From the NCBI RefSeq assembly GCF_015708155.1, contig NZ_JADDYD010000001.1, positions 370,001 through 434,000 on the forward strand: 64,000 nucleotides of DNA. Direction: 5' to 3'. Position 1 is the stretch's first letter, and each line of letters opens with the position of its first letter. Below, in pieces: positions 21,342-31,609 of this stretch. Source of the stretch: Mycoplasma sp. 'Moose RK'. Its GTDB lineage: Bacteria; Bacillota_I; Bacilli_A; Mycoplasmatales; Metamycoplasmataceae. The notes beneath the pieces are model-generated. The model ran no database searches and was not told where the DNA came from. It worked only from the letters and a program-made list of their open reading frames with translations. The position numbers and the translations under genes were made by a program.

Positions 21342-22313
21342 ATGTCAGTAAATTCAAAAGAAATTAAAAAATATGATATTGATTTCATCAAAAATGAACT
21401 TAATTATTTAAAAAAACACCATAATAAAAAATTTACAAAAACTTATGAAATTTATAAATATAAATTTGGTAATCCAGAAAATTATGGTGAATATCCAAGC
21501 GCTTTTGCTGAGTTTTTAGCAAAAAATGAAAATAATGCCTTTTTTCACTTTCAGACCCAAGAATCAATTTTTACTAGTTACTCAATTTTAAATCAAAAGT
21601 TATTTTTCCCAAGTAAAAAAAAAGAAGTAGAAAGATTAGATAGTAAAACAATTCAAAAATGAATTAATAGATTAGGCTCCAGTAATTGTGATTTTGATGG
21701 TAGTTGCGAAAGTAAATGAATTAGTTTAGATCAGTATCAAGAGCAAATTTATTACAAAGAACAAGATATCGATAATCTAAATGATAAATATGCTGAATTT
21801 GATTTTAATATGCCCGAAAAAGAAATGGATGAAACTACTAAAAAAGCCCTTGAAGAATATTTTGAAGCATCAGAAAAAATTATTGATTATTACGATGTAA
21901 ATTTAGAAAATGAAGAAAAAATCTTAAAAAATAAATGAATCAAAATTCAAAACGGTATTCTTGATTTTGAATTTGGTGAATATGCCAAAAATGATGCCGA
22001 GTGTTTGGAAAAAATTTTGTTAAGTAATGAAAAAATTATCAAAGGTCATATTGATACTGTCTATTCGGCATTTTCGCGTCTTGAACCTTTATCTAATTTT
22101 AATTTAGTCGACAACATTATCCAAAAGAACTGAAAAGATTATCCAAACTTTTTTGAATTTAATAACGGGGAATACGGATTTGAAAAACTAGCAACTGATG
22201 TCATTACTGGAAAATTAAAAACAAATGAAACAGAAATTTTGGGTTTTAGATCAGAAACCGATACTTTAAGCCAAGTTCAAAAAGAAACTAAAAAATTAAA
22301 AATGAAAATGTAA
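21342..22313 (+). CDS. ICE-encoded hypothetical protein
   Basis: 323 residues, lysine- and glutamate-rich, with no signal peptide, membrane segment or enzyme motif I recognise. It begins MSVNSKEIKKYDIDFIKNEL and ends in a short basic tail, KETKKLKMKM. The same tail, KKLKMKM, ends the three Mbov_0400-like proteins of this window. It lies between relaxase and traG in one operon. A tandem AAAATGAAAATGT duplication spans its stop. Function unknown; a DNA-processing accessory role is suggested only by position. Confidence 0.75.
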
Positions 22314-22329
22314 AAATGAAAATGTAAAA

Positions 22330-24588
22330 ATGAAAATTAAAATCAAAAAATTACCAAAATGGGCTCAATATTTAGTTATTGGCTTAATTTCCTATTTAAT
22401 TTCTTTTGGATTTACTTTTTTTATATGACCCTTTTTGTTAAAATACGATATTTCAAACATTTTTAAAACTTTTTCTAATCAAATTCAAGATAGTTTGAGA
22501 ATGGTTTTTATTATCTCGGCAAGTTTTTTAATCCAAATTATCGTTTTTCCAATAGTTTGATTTTTTACTAATTTATCAAATAATAAATATTCAAGTGAAC
22601 TTAATAGCGATTTTGTTTTTTATGATGAAGTCGAAAAAAAAGGTTCAAAAGGTAAATTCGAAAAACTATTTTTAGCAACTGACCAAAAACAAGAAGCAGG
22701 TTGGGTTATTAAAACTAGTTTAGTTGAAACGAAAAATAAGGAAATTAAATATTACATCTTGGCTAACTCTCACGCGTTCATTTTAGGCGACACAAGGTCC
22801 GGGAAAACACAAAAATTTATCATTCCAACGATAAAGTATAACATTCATATTGAAAATCCTGATTTACGGCCGAATTTAATGATTGTAGACCCAAAAGGCG
22901 AATTATTTACATCTTTAAGCCAGGAAATGGAACAGCAAGGATATGAAGTTGTACTTTTAGACTTCCAAAATTTAGGTAAAAGTCGTGGAATAAATTTTTT
23001 AGCACCAATTTGGGATAAATTTCATGAACCATACCAAAATGAAGCCGAAAAACTGCAAAATTATGATATTGCGTCTAATTGATTGGAAAAAGTAATCGAA
23101 TCTGTTAACGAATGAGATACTGATGGGAAAAATAACTTTTGATCTTCACAGGCGAAAAATATTCTTTATGCTGTTGGCTGATACCTACTTTTATATTCTA
23201 ATTTGGATAAGACTTTCACGCGGGAAAAATATGTTTTTTCTAATTTTGTCTATTTCTTATCGTTTGAAACTTTTACAGGCGGAGCATGAATTGAAGTCTG
23301 CAAACACACACAAGATAAATTATTATTTACTTTTTGCCAAGAAAAAATTACTCCGCTTGTGAACACAAATCCAGAAACTTTAACCTCAATTTTGGTAAAC
23401 GCTTACGGAGCAGTTTCGAAATTCAACTCACTTGGTCTAAAAATGTTTTCTTCAAAAGATGAAACCAATTTTGATAATTTAGTCCAGCAATCAGACATTG
23501 ATTTTAAAGATAAATTTAATGATAAGATCAAACCTTTTGCAGTTTTTATAACATTCCAATTAGACAGCAATATCGGTCAATTAATGATACCTTCAATTAT
23601 AAATAATTGCTATTCTTCTTTAATCACAATTGCAAGTTCTAAACCAAATCGGAAAAATTTTCGCCCTTTCCTATTTTTAGGAGACGAATTCGGAAACCTA
23701 CCAAAAATATGACAAATGGCAACGAAAATGTCTACTGCTGCATCTTATGGAATCTATTTTGGTCTAGTTTTGCAAAATATTCAACAATTAGAAAAATACG
23801 GAAAAGAGTCTGATACTATTCTTTCCAATTCGGCACTAAAAATTTATTTTAGATCTAATGATTTGAAAAGTTTAGAAGCTTTTGCAAAATTTGCAGGGAA
23901 AAAGCCAGTAATAAAAAAATCTTATTCAAATTCTGAAAAAAAAGATAAATCCGAATCAGTTTCGGAACAACTAATAGAAGAGGATATTGTAACTGTTAAT
24001 AAATTAGCCCAAATGCCCCCTGACGAATCTTGAATCTTTATAACTGGTCTAAAACCGATTCATATCAGATCTGATTTTGCTTATCAAATTTGGCAAAATC
24101 CGCAAAAAAGTTTGGAAAGCTTCTATTTTGATAAAAAAAGCAATTTTGATTTTGAGTTTATTGAGTTTAATTTCGAAAACAGTTCTAAACTTTTAAACCC
24201 TGATTTTCAAGAACAAGAGAATGAAAAAAGAAAGGAAAAATGAGAAAACGATAACAAACGAAAAGAAAAAATACAAAATTTAATTTTAAAAAGAAAAACA
24301 AAATTAGGTGAAAAAAAAGATGAAAAAGGAGATTTAGATAAAAGCAAAGAACTAATTCTAGAAAAATATTTAGAAAAAAATAAACAAAATAACTTATTGC
24401 AAAAGGAAATAATCAAATTAGTTAGAGAAACGGAGTTAGCTCAACAAAAAAAACAAAAAGAAACTGATAGTGTGCTTTTGGAAAATTTAAATGCTTATAT
24501 TAATCAAAATCAAAACAAAATTCAAAATTTATATAAAGAAATAAAAATAAAAAAAGAGCCAATTAAGGCTCAAAAACAAAATTTATAA
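22330..24588 (+). CDS. traG: Type IV coupling protein TraG/VirD4
   Basis: 752 residues, continuous when TGA is Trp. Two N-terminal membrane segments (residues ~12-36 and ~58-77) are followed by the ATPase: Walker A GDTRSGKTQK near residue 154, MIVDPKGELF and Walker B FLFLGDEFGNLPK near residue 452. The C-terminus is a long Lys/Glu coiled coil. Coupling proteins are inner-membrane hexameric ATPases that hand the relaxase-DNA complex to the secretion channel. It corresponds to the CD1115-type VirD4 (CDS5) of mycoplasma ICEs. It sits 16 bases behind the preceding gene in the operon. Confidence 0.93.
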
Positions 24589-24604
24589 TAGAAAGGTGCC
24601 CGAT

Positions 24605-25639
24605 ATGGACATAAGTAATTATATCATTAAAACCAAAAAAATCAAAAAAAAAGTAAGAAAAATTTTTTGTTCTAACTCATCTTACCTTTTTTACGTTTTT
24701 TGGACTATTAGAGATTTTTGATTTAAAAAGAAAGGGGAAAAATGTAGATTTTTAGAAATTAAGCAAATTTTGGAAAAATTACAAACAAATTTTGTGTCTT
24801 ATAAATGGAATATGAAAACTATTTATAAAGTTGTAAATTATTTAATTCACGAAAATATTATTGAAGCTCAAATAATTAGCAATAAATTAATAATCACTAC
24901 TGTTCTGGACTTAAAAAAATACTATATTCCTAAAAGAATTCTAGAATTAAGTTCGCTATCGAGAACATTAGTTTCAGCAAATTATTTAAGAATTTATCAG
25001 TATTTAAAGAACTTGGCAATTAGCAATTTTAAATCTAGCAAAAATGCAAATGAAATTTTTGAAAGCGAAAATTCTTATGCTTATTTTCAAAATTTAAAAT
25101 TAGATAAAGAAACAATAATTGCTGGTCTTAAGTGAATTAGAAAAAATAATTTATTAATTGAATTTGAAAATAAAACAATTTCAAAAGAATTTATTAATCA
25201 TATAAATTTAGATAAAAATAAGTTTTTTAAGGGAATCAAATACCAAAAAGAGTTAATTACTATTAAACTTAAAAATATTGAAAAAGTTTTATATCGGCAA
25301 ATTGATCAAAAAGTAGTTTCTTTTTATTCAAAAGTTAAATTTATTTGAGAAGTTCAAAAAACGGTTATTAAAAAAATCAAGAAATTTTTTGAGTATTTTA
25401 TTAAGAAACCTTGTTATTTATTGAGAAAAGTAAAATCTGGCTGAATTTATTCTGCCTGTTGGTGCAAAAACAACGGTATTCACTGAGAAATAAACCGCGA
25501 GGTGCCAAAATATAAGTCTTTTTATCGGGATAAAAATTTAATTATACGGCGGCAAGGCCAAAGATCTTTTTATAAGTTATTTAATAAATTAAAACACTTT
25601 CAAAATTCTTGGTTCTTCAAATTTAAAATTATGCACTAA
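24605..25639 (+). CDS. ICE-encoded hypothetical protein
   Basis: 344 residues with several TGA Trp codons; ATG at 24605 after GAAAGGTG. Residues ~45-110 (ILEKLQTNFVSYKWNMKTIYKVVNYLI...) read like a helix-turn-helix or winged-helix segment, and the C-terminus is very basic. No catalytic motif is visible. It lies between traG and the pilin-like genes. A DNA-binding role is a guess from composition. Confidence 0.7.
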
Positions 25640-25711
25640 AAAATGAAAAATCGCCGCGACCTAAGAATTTTTTTAACTTGTCTCCAAAAATCGACTTATA
25701 TATACTTTAGA

Positions 25712-25729
25712 AAAACTATAAATAGTTTT
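25712..25729. promoter_or_regulatory. Palindrome AAAACTAT-AA-ATAGTTTT, possible operator
   Basis: A perfect 8-bp inverted repeat with a two-base centre, 26 bases before the ATG at 25755. It follows the TATATATA-rich segment at ~25,697-25,705, in the only sizeable gap (115 bp) of the ICE plus-strand operon. It suits an internal promoter with operator. Confidence 0.4.
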
Positions 25730-25754
25730 AATATACAAAATAAAAGGAATATAA

Positions 25755-25946
25755 ATGAAAATTAAAAAAGAAAATAATTTAAATATTTTGCAAGAAAAAT
25801 TGAAAATTTTACAAGAATCAGATACTGATACTTTAAAAGAATTAAAAAAATTACTTTTATCTGAATTAGAAGCTGAAATCTTAACACGTAAACAACAAAT
25901 TGAACTTATAGATAAGCTTATTAAAAATAATGAAAAAACAAAATAA
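25755..25946 (+). CDS. Small ICE coiled-coil protein
   Basis: 63 residues, almost entirely helical and charged (NILQEKLKILQESD, ELKKLLLSELEAEIL). The ribosome site is AAAAGGA. It is followed after 12 bases by the pilin-like gene. No family recognised. Confidence 0.65.
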   Translation: MKIKKENNLNILQEKLKILQESDTDTLKELKKLLLSELEAEILTRKQQIELIDKLIKNNEKTK

Positions 25947-25958
25947 AGGAGATTTAAA

Positions 25959-26342
25959 ATGGATTTAATTAGTCTTTTTCAAGAAAATGGCCTTGAAACG
26001 ATAAAAAGCACAGTTGACAATATTTCTTCAAACACACTTAATTTTTTAACAATTATTTTTGGCTCTTTAGTCGGACTTATAGGCGCGGCAATGATTGTGT
26101 TTGTTATTACTTTACTCTTGCAAGCCAAATTCGCGGGACTTGAAAAAAAACAACAGATTTACAAACGACTAAAAACAGGAATTGTCATCATTGGGGTAAT
26201 TGTAATTTTGCTAATTGCTGGCACAGCAATTACTGCAACATTTAAAAATTTATGGAGTAGTTTTGGTAATGGACTCAAAAAAATCGCAGCTCCAAGCGCA
26301 ACTCAGGCAATAATCGAAGAAATTCAGAAGTTTAAGTTTTAA
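25959..26342 (+). CDS. Pilin-like conjugal transfer protein (VirB2/TrbC type)
   Basis: 127 residues with a short N-terminus and two membrane segments (FLTIIFGSLVGLIGAAMIVFVITLL and GIVIIGVIVILLIAGTAI) separated by a basic loop (KFAGLEKKQQIYKRLK). This is the topology of VirB2/TrbC pilin subunits. It directly precedes the VirB6-like gene, as in other mycoplasma ICEs, where the corresponding protein is called Mbov_0395-like. It starts after AAAGGAG. The role is inferred from topology and position. Confidence 0.7.
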   Translation: MDLISLFQENGLETIKSTVDNISSNTLNFLTIIFGSLVGLIGAAMIVFVITLLLQAKFAGLEKKQQIYKRLKTGIVIIGVIVILLIAGTAITATFKNLWSSFGNGLKKIAAPSATQAIIEEIQKFKF

Positions 26343-26359
26343 TAATTTAAGGTAAAAAA

Positions 26360-28048
26360 ATGTTTGGTTGACTGATTAATCAGATTGCTTATGGATTTTT
26401 CGCGGCGGGTTGATATATATTCTGCTGGTTTCCTTTAGTAATAATTAAAGTTATTACTACTTTATTTGGGTCAATTAATTTTAGCTTACTAAAAGGAATT
26501 TTTTTTGGCCAAGAAGGGTTTGAAATTAACAAAATCCCAGTTTCTTTCTGAATTTTTGTTGGTTTATCTGCTGGAGCGCTAATTTTTTTGATTTTATATC
26601 GGCTTTTAAAAGGGTTGTTTTATGGTAAGGACAGTCAAGGAAGAACGAGTGAAGGGGAAGTTAAAAACATAATTTTAAAAACAATTTCAGCAATTTTCTT
26701 TCCAATTCTGTTTGTTGCATTTCTGTTTATCATTTTAATTGGTGCAAATATCACAATTATGGCGATTAAATCTAGTCTGAATTACAATTACGATTTAAAT
26801 GTTTCGTTAATTCGCGGTGCCAGCGGTGATTTAAATTTAAAGCCAGAACAAATTACAATTTTGTCAAAAGGCAATGTGATAGATTTTGAAATTTATCAAA
26901 ATTGGTCATGAGGGCAAGGGCCAAAACTAATTTTGTTAGTATTATTATCAAGTTTGACGATCGCCTGACTTTTAGGAACAACGCTTACAAGTTTAGTTGC
27001 GAACATCGCCCAAATGTTTTACCAACTTATTTTGTTACCCGTTTTTTCAATTTCACAAATTAGCGATGACGGAAAACTTTTTAAAAAATATTTAAATGGT
27101 TTTTGGGCGAAATTTTGAGTAGTAATTATTTACCAAGTCGCTTTTTTATTTTTCTTTGTTTGAACAGAATATTCAGTTAACGCTTGAGATTTTATCAAAA
27201 CTAATGATACGGATTACGGCGGAATTGCGAATTGAATATTAAGTTTTGTTTTTTCTTTAATAATGATTTTAGGCGGCGGATTCGCAATTAAAACAATTTC
27301 GCAAGAATTCGCAGGTTACTTTGGCGGTGAAGGGTTTGTCAGAAGCCAACAAGAATGAGCACATAAAACTGCATTAGGAGTATCAGCGACTGCCGGACTT
27401 TTAGCAGCTGCTCCTGCTTTTGGAAGAAAACAATATCGCAAATTTGCTAAGCTCACAGGTTATTATGATTCTGAAAAAGCACAAATTAAAGATGATTATC
27501 GCGCGGGGCGCATTACCAATACGCAAAAGAAATTACGACTTAATGAATTAGCAAATAAAAAAGCACAATTAGGACAAACTTTTCGCCAAGGTTGAGAAAA
27601 ATCGAGAAGCGAAGGAAAAGGGTTTATCCGTTCCGCCTGAGAAGGTAAAGAGGCATTTAAAGAAAGCAAAGATATGGGGATTATTGAAGGTAAAGGTTAT
27701 ACAATCTCAAAAAATCTTTCTAAATTTGCTGATTGAAGAGCCAAAAGAGCTGAGAAAAAAACTGTTGATACAACATTAGCAAAAAAATATGCAGATAGAA
27801 AACAAAAAATCGCTAACGAAAAATTTGCAAAAAGGTCAAAAAATTTATACGATACAGTCCAAATTGGCAACGATGAGGATTATCGTGAAAAAAGTTCTTA
27901 TAAATCAAGTTATGATAATTTCATTCAGACAAAAATTGAAAAACAAAGGCAAAGAAAAAAAATACAAGACCAAGAAAATCAAGAATTAGATAAACCAAAA
28001 GCAAATGATAAAGGAAAAGAAAATAATGAAAAAACAAATTCAGAATAA
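26360..28048 (+). CDS. VirB6/TrbL-like channel membrane protein
   Basis: 562 residues with many TGA Trp codons. At least five to six membrane segments fill residues ~5-330 (WYIFCWFPLVIIKVITTLFG, ISAIFFPILFVAFLFIILIG, LILLVLLSSLTIAWLL, WVVIIYQVAFLFFFVW). A long, very basic cytoplasmic tail follows. VirB6/TrbL proteins form the inner-membrane channel of type IV systems. It matches the Mbov_0396-type protein of mycoplasma ICEs by size and place. The last 23 bases overlap the VirB4 gene. Confidence 0.8.
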
Positions 28049-30728
28049 GGCAATATCAAAAATAAATCTTCACATTTTCAGGAATTTTAATATCTGAGAT
28101 TTGCTAGTTTTATCGATTGTCATTATTTTTGCGCTTGTTTTTGGTTTCACTATTAATGTTAACTTAAATTTTTTAATCAAAATTTTAATTGTAATTTTAT
28201 TTTTTGCTTTTGTTGGTCTGCCGCTTTTATTTAATTTCCCTAGTCAAAAAGCACGCGGTTGACAAATTTTAGTTTATTGATTAAGATTTATTTCAATGCC
28301 CAAAAAATATTCAATAAATGCAAATGGCTCAAATAATACAAAAAATTTAATTCCTTATATTGGAATAAAAAATGATTTTCTTTTTAATGGCAAATCGTAT
28401 GTTGGTGGTTTGAAAATTCAGGGAATTGATATTTTTGCTTATGACTTAGAAACGCAGAGTAATATTTTTAATAATTTTGCTAAAATAATAAACAATATTA
28501 ATAAAAAAATATCAATAATAAAAATCGCAGCGAAAAACGATATTGAGGAAAACCAAAAATTTTTAGATAAAGAATTTACAAACTGCAAAATAAATGCCAA
28601 TGAAGAAATTTGTGAAGGATATTATGAAGATCTTAATCTAACTTTTGAAGGGCAGTTAAAATTTAACTATTTTTTAGTTGTTTATGATTTTGAAATCAAA
28701 GAATTAGAACTGGAATTATTACAAATCAAGTCTCAATTGGCGCAACTAGAAATTGTTGCTGAAAAGTTAAAAATAGAGAATTTACTCGATTTATCGCTAA
28801 AAATTTTAAACTCAAACGATGAAGTTGATAAAGATTTCGTAAAAGAAATAGTTAATTTAAATCACGAAATCGAAAATATTCCTAAAAATAAACTAAAAGA
28901 AATTGCAAAAAAAACTGGTGAATTAAAAGATAAAATTCAGTCAATTTTTGCACTAGATGAAATTAAATGACATTCTAAATATTTTAAATCTAATAATAAA
29001 TTTTTTTCTTTACAATCTTTTTCGGAATTACCATTGGAATTACCACCTTTTTGAGCAAATACATTTTTTAATTCTGATTCAAACATTGTTTGAAACATTG
29101 AAAAAATGTCTGACAAAGATAAAGAAAAAATTCTTAATAAAGCACATAATATTCTCTCTTTGAACCAAATGGATGAAAACAGAAATATTTTGCTAAAAAG
29201 AAAAGGCGAATTTGAACAGCAAGCACTAGAAAACGTTGTTGATGTGGCTGCTAGTGGGCAAAATCTTTTTTATTCAACTTTTTTATTTATTAACTGTGCT
29301 GATTCGCGCAAAGAACTAGATAATTTAGAATATACTAATATAAATTTAATTAAATCTGTTAATGCAATTCCTTTTTCATTAAGGTTTAAGCAACTTTTTG
29401 CTTATTTAAACATTTTTTTTCGGCAAAATGATAATTTAAAAGAATATATGGAAATGCCCACTAATAATATCACCTGGGGTTTTCCGTTTACTTTACGCGA
29501 ATTTAATGATAATAATTTTAATGCCTTAGGACTTAATTATTACGATAACACACCACTATTTTTTGATCAGTTTTACCAAAAAGGCTCACGAAAAAACTCG
29601 AATTTATTTATTTTGGGAACTTCAGGCTCTGGAAAAACTACAATTACGAAAAAGTTAATTACTTATAATATCTCGCTAGGAAATTCTGTAATAGTTTTGG
29701 ATCCACAGAACGAATATTGAAAAATAGGTGAGAAATTAGGCGCTAATGTAATTCATTTGAACTCTAGTGGGCAATCAGTTTTTAATCCGCTGCAAATCCG
29801 CAAAATTTTTAACCCTTCTGAGGATGATAGAATTATTAATGCTGATTTAATTGCACTTAATTTGTCTAAATTAGAAACATTTTTTCAAATTGTTTTTCCT
29901 AATATTAGTAACACGGCTTTAATTGCAATTATTTCTTGTGTAAAAAAACTTTATGATTTAATTGGATTTTACGAAATTGAAGAAGATATTTCCAAACTTG
30001 AAAATGAAGACTATCCGATTATCGATGATTTAATTAAAGTTATTAAAGAAAGCGAATTTAGCTATTTACCGGAAATGGAAAAGCAGGTAATTATTGCTAA
30101 TTTTGAAGCAAGTTTTGATAGTTCTTCAATTTTAGGAAGAATGTTTAACGGGGTTTCAAATACAAACGAAATTAACACTAAATTTAGTATTTTTAATGTC
30201 GCGGCTCTAATGAACCTCGAAAAAAGAGTCTATCAAGCAGCGTTTTTCCTTGCTCTTTCATTTATTCAAGGCCAGATTTCTGAATTTTATTTAGAATCCA
30301 ATCGCAAAATTGTTTTAGTTGTGGATGAAGGTCATAAATTTATTGATGAGTCTAATTTATTTGCTCTTAATTTCTTATTTGATACTGCTAAAACTATCAG
30401 AAAATACAATGGTTCTTTGATAATAACAACACAAAATCCGGGTGATTTTGCGATTAGCGGTGAAGCTGCTCGAAAATCAGAAGCAATTATTGAAAACTGC
30501 CAATATGCTTTCTTCTTCAATTTAAAAAGCAACGATATTGAAAAGGTTGATAAACTTTTTTCATCATCGGGCGGTCTTACTAAGGAGGAAAAATCATTTA
30601 TTAATTTAGCCCAAATTGGTGAATTTTTACTAACAGTTAATACTGTTGATAGATTTAAGTTACGAGCTTATTTTAATGATGTTGAAAAACAATATTTTTT
30701 TGATAAAGGAAATAAAGCAAATGATTAG
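28026..30728 (+). CDS. traE: Conjugation ATPase VirB4/TraE with N-terminal membrane domain
   Basis: 900 residues. Two membrane segments near residues 25-70 (LLVLSIVIIFALVFGF, KILIVILFFAFVGLP) look like a fused PrgI/VirB3-type domain. The ATPase follows: Walker A GTSGSGKTTITKK near residue 538, DPQNEYWKIG, and Walker B IVLVVDEGHKF near residue 762, then TTQNPGDF. VirB4 powers pilus assembly and DNA transfer. The start at 28026 is inside the end of the virB6-like gene, so translation is coupled. Equivalent to CDS17 (Mbov_0397 type). Confidence 0.93.
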
Positions 30729-30766
30729 TCAAAATAATCAGATGTAAAAAATAATGTGAGGATAAC

Positions 30767-31609
30767 ATGGAAGAAGAAAAAGAACTAAATACAAATTTTC
30801 AATTTTCAAGTTTGCAATTAAAAAATTTAATTAAATCAGTGGCAGATGGTCTGAATGAAATCAAAACAAAAAGTTCTAAATCTAAAAAACCAAAATCAAA
30901 CAAAAACAAAACTAAAGAAAAATTTAACGCTGAAGTACCCTCATTTTTATTAAAATTTTCAGAAAAAAATGAGGCAAAAATTATTAATAATTTTCGTGCT
31001 CAAGCAAAACTGAAAAAAGAAAATCCAAATAAGTTACTAAAATATTTAATTTTAAATACACTAACTTCAGAAAATACTCTTAAATATTATTCAGCACTAA
31101 AAAATGATATTTATTATTCATTAAGAAAAGCTGTTTATACGTCATTATCGCCTTTTTATTTGCGCTTGGAAGAAAATAATATTGTATTTGAGCATAAATA
31201 CGAGTTAATTAATTCTAAATTAAACCTAATAATTAATCTTTTATTGGAGAATATGCAAAAATCTCAATTCGAAATTGAGCAAAATAAAATGGAAGATTTA
31301 GTTTTGTTTAAATCTCTCAAACAAAAACAAGAACAAGAATATATTTTGTTAAAGAAAAAAAATCAAACAAGAAAAAAAGAAATTTATGAAAGCTATAAAA
31401 ATTATTTATTAACCGAACAAGTTGAAAAAATTATTAATGATGAAGATCAATTAGTAGCTAAACCAACTAGTTTACGCAAAATAAAATCAATTTTAAAAGA
31501 ATCATACGAGCCTAATTCTAATGATAAAACCCAAGATAGTATGGATTTAGGTCAAAGTCAAGATGAAAAAATCAACCAAGAAAAAGGAGAAGAACAAAAT
31601 GAAAACTAA
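30767..31609 (+). CDS. ICE-encoded coiled-coil hypothetical protein (Mbov_0398-like)
   Basis: 280 residues, soluble and highly charged, with Lys-rich ends (KSSKSKKPKSNKNKTK; KQEQEYILLKKKNQTRKK). There are no membrane segments or motifs. GAGG precedes the ATG. Its 3' end overlaps the next gene by 11 bases. Position after virB4 and before the large surface protein is the same as Mbov_0398 in M. bovis ICE; this equivalence is by place and size only. Confidence 0.72.
   Translation: MEEEKELNTNFQFSSLQLKNLIKSVADGLNEIKTKSSKSKKPKSNKNKTKEKFNAEVPSFLLKFSEKNEAKIINNFRAQAKLKKENPNKLLKYLILNTLTSENTLKYYSALKNDIYYSLRKAVYTSLSPFYLRLEENNIVFEHKYELINSKLNLIINLLLENMQKSQFEIEQNKMEDLVLFKSLKQKQEQEYILLKKKNQTRKKEIYESYKNYLLTEQVEKIINDEDQLVAKPTSLRKIKSILKESYEPNSNDKTQDSMDLGQSQDEKINQEKGEEQNEN

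Noticed and set aside
23123..23362. A 79-codon frame overlapping traG
   Set aside because: It is out of phase with traG, which is continuous here and keeps its motifs. Shadow frame.
22759..24033. Apparent breaks in traG, in virB4 and in many other genes
   Set aside because: Every break is a TGA codon. Reading TGA as Trp (mycoplasma code) gives continuous frames in the same phase, with conserved motifs on both sides.
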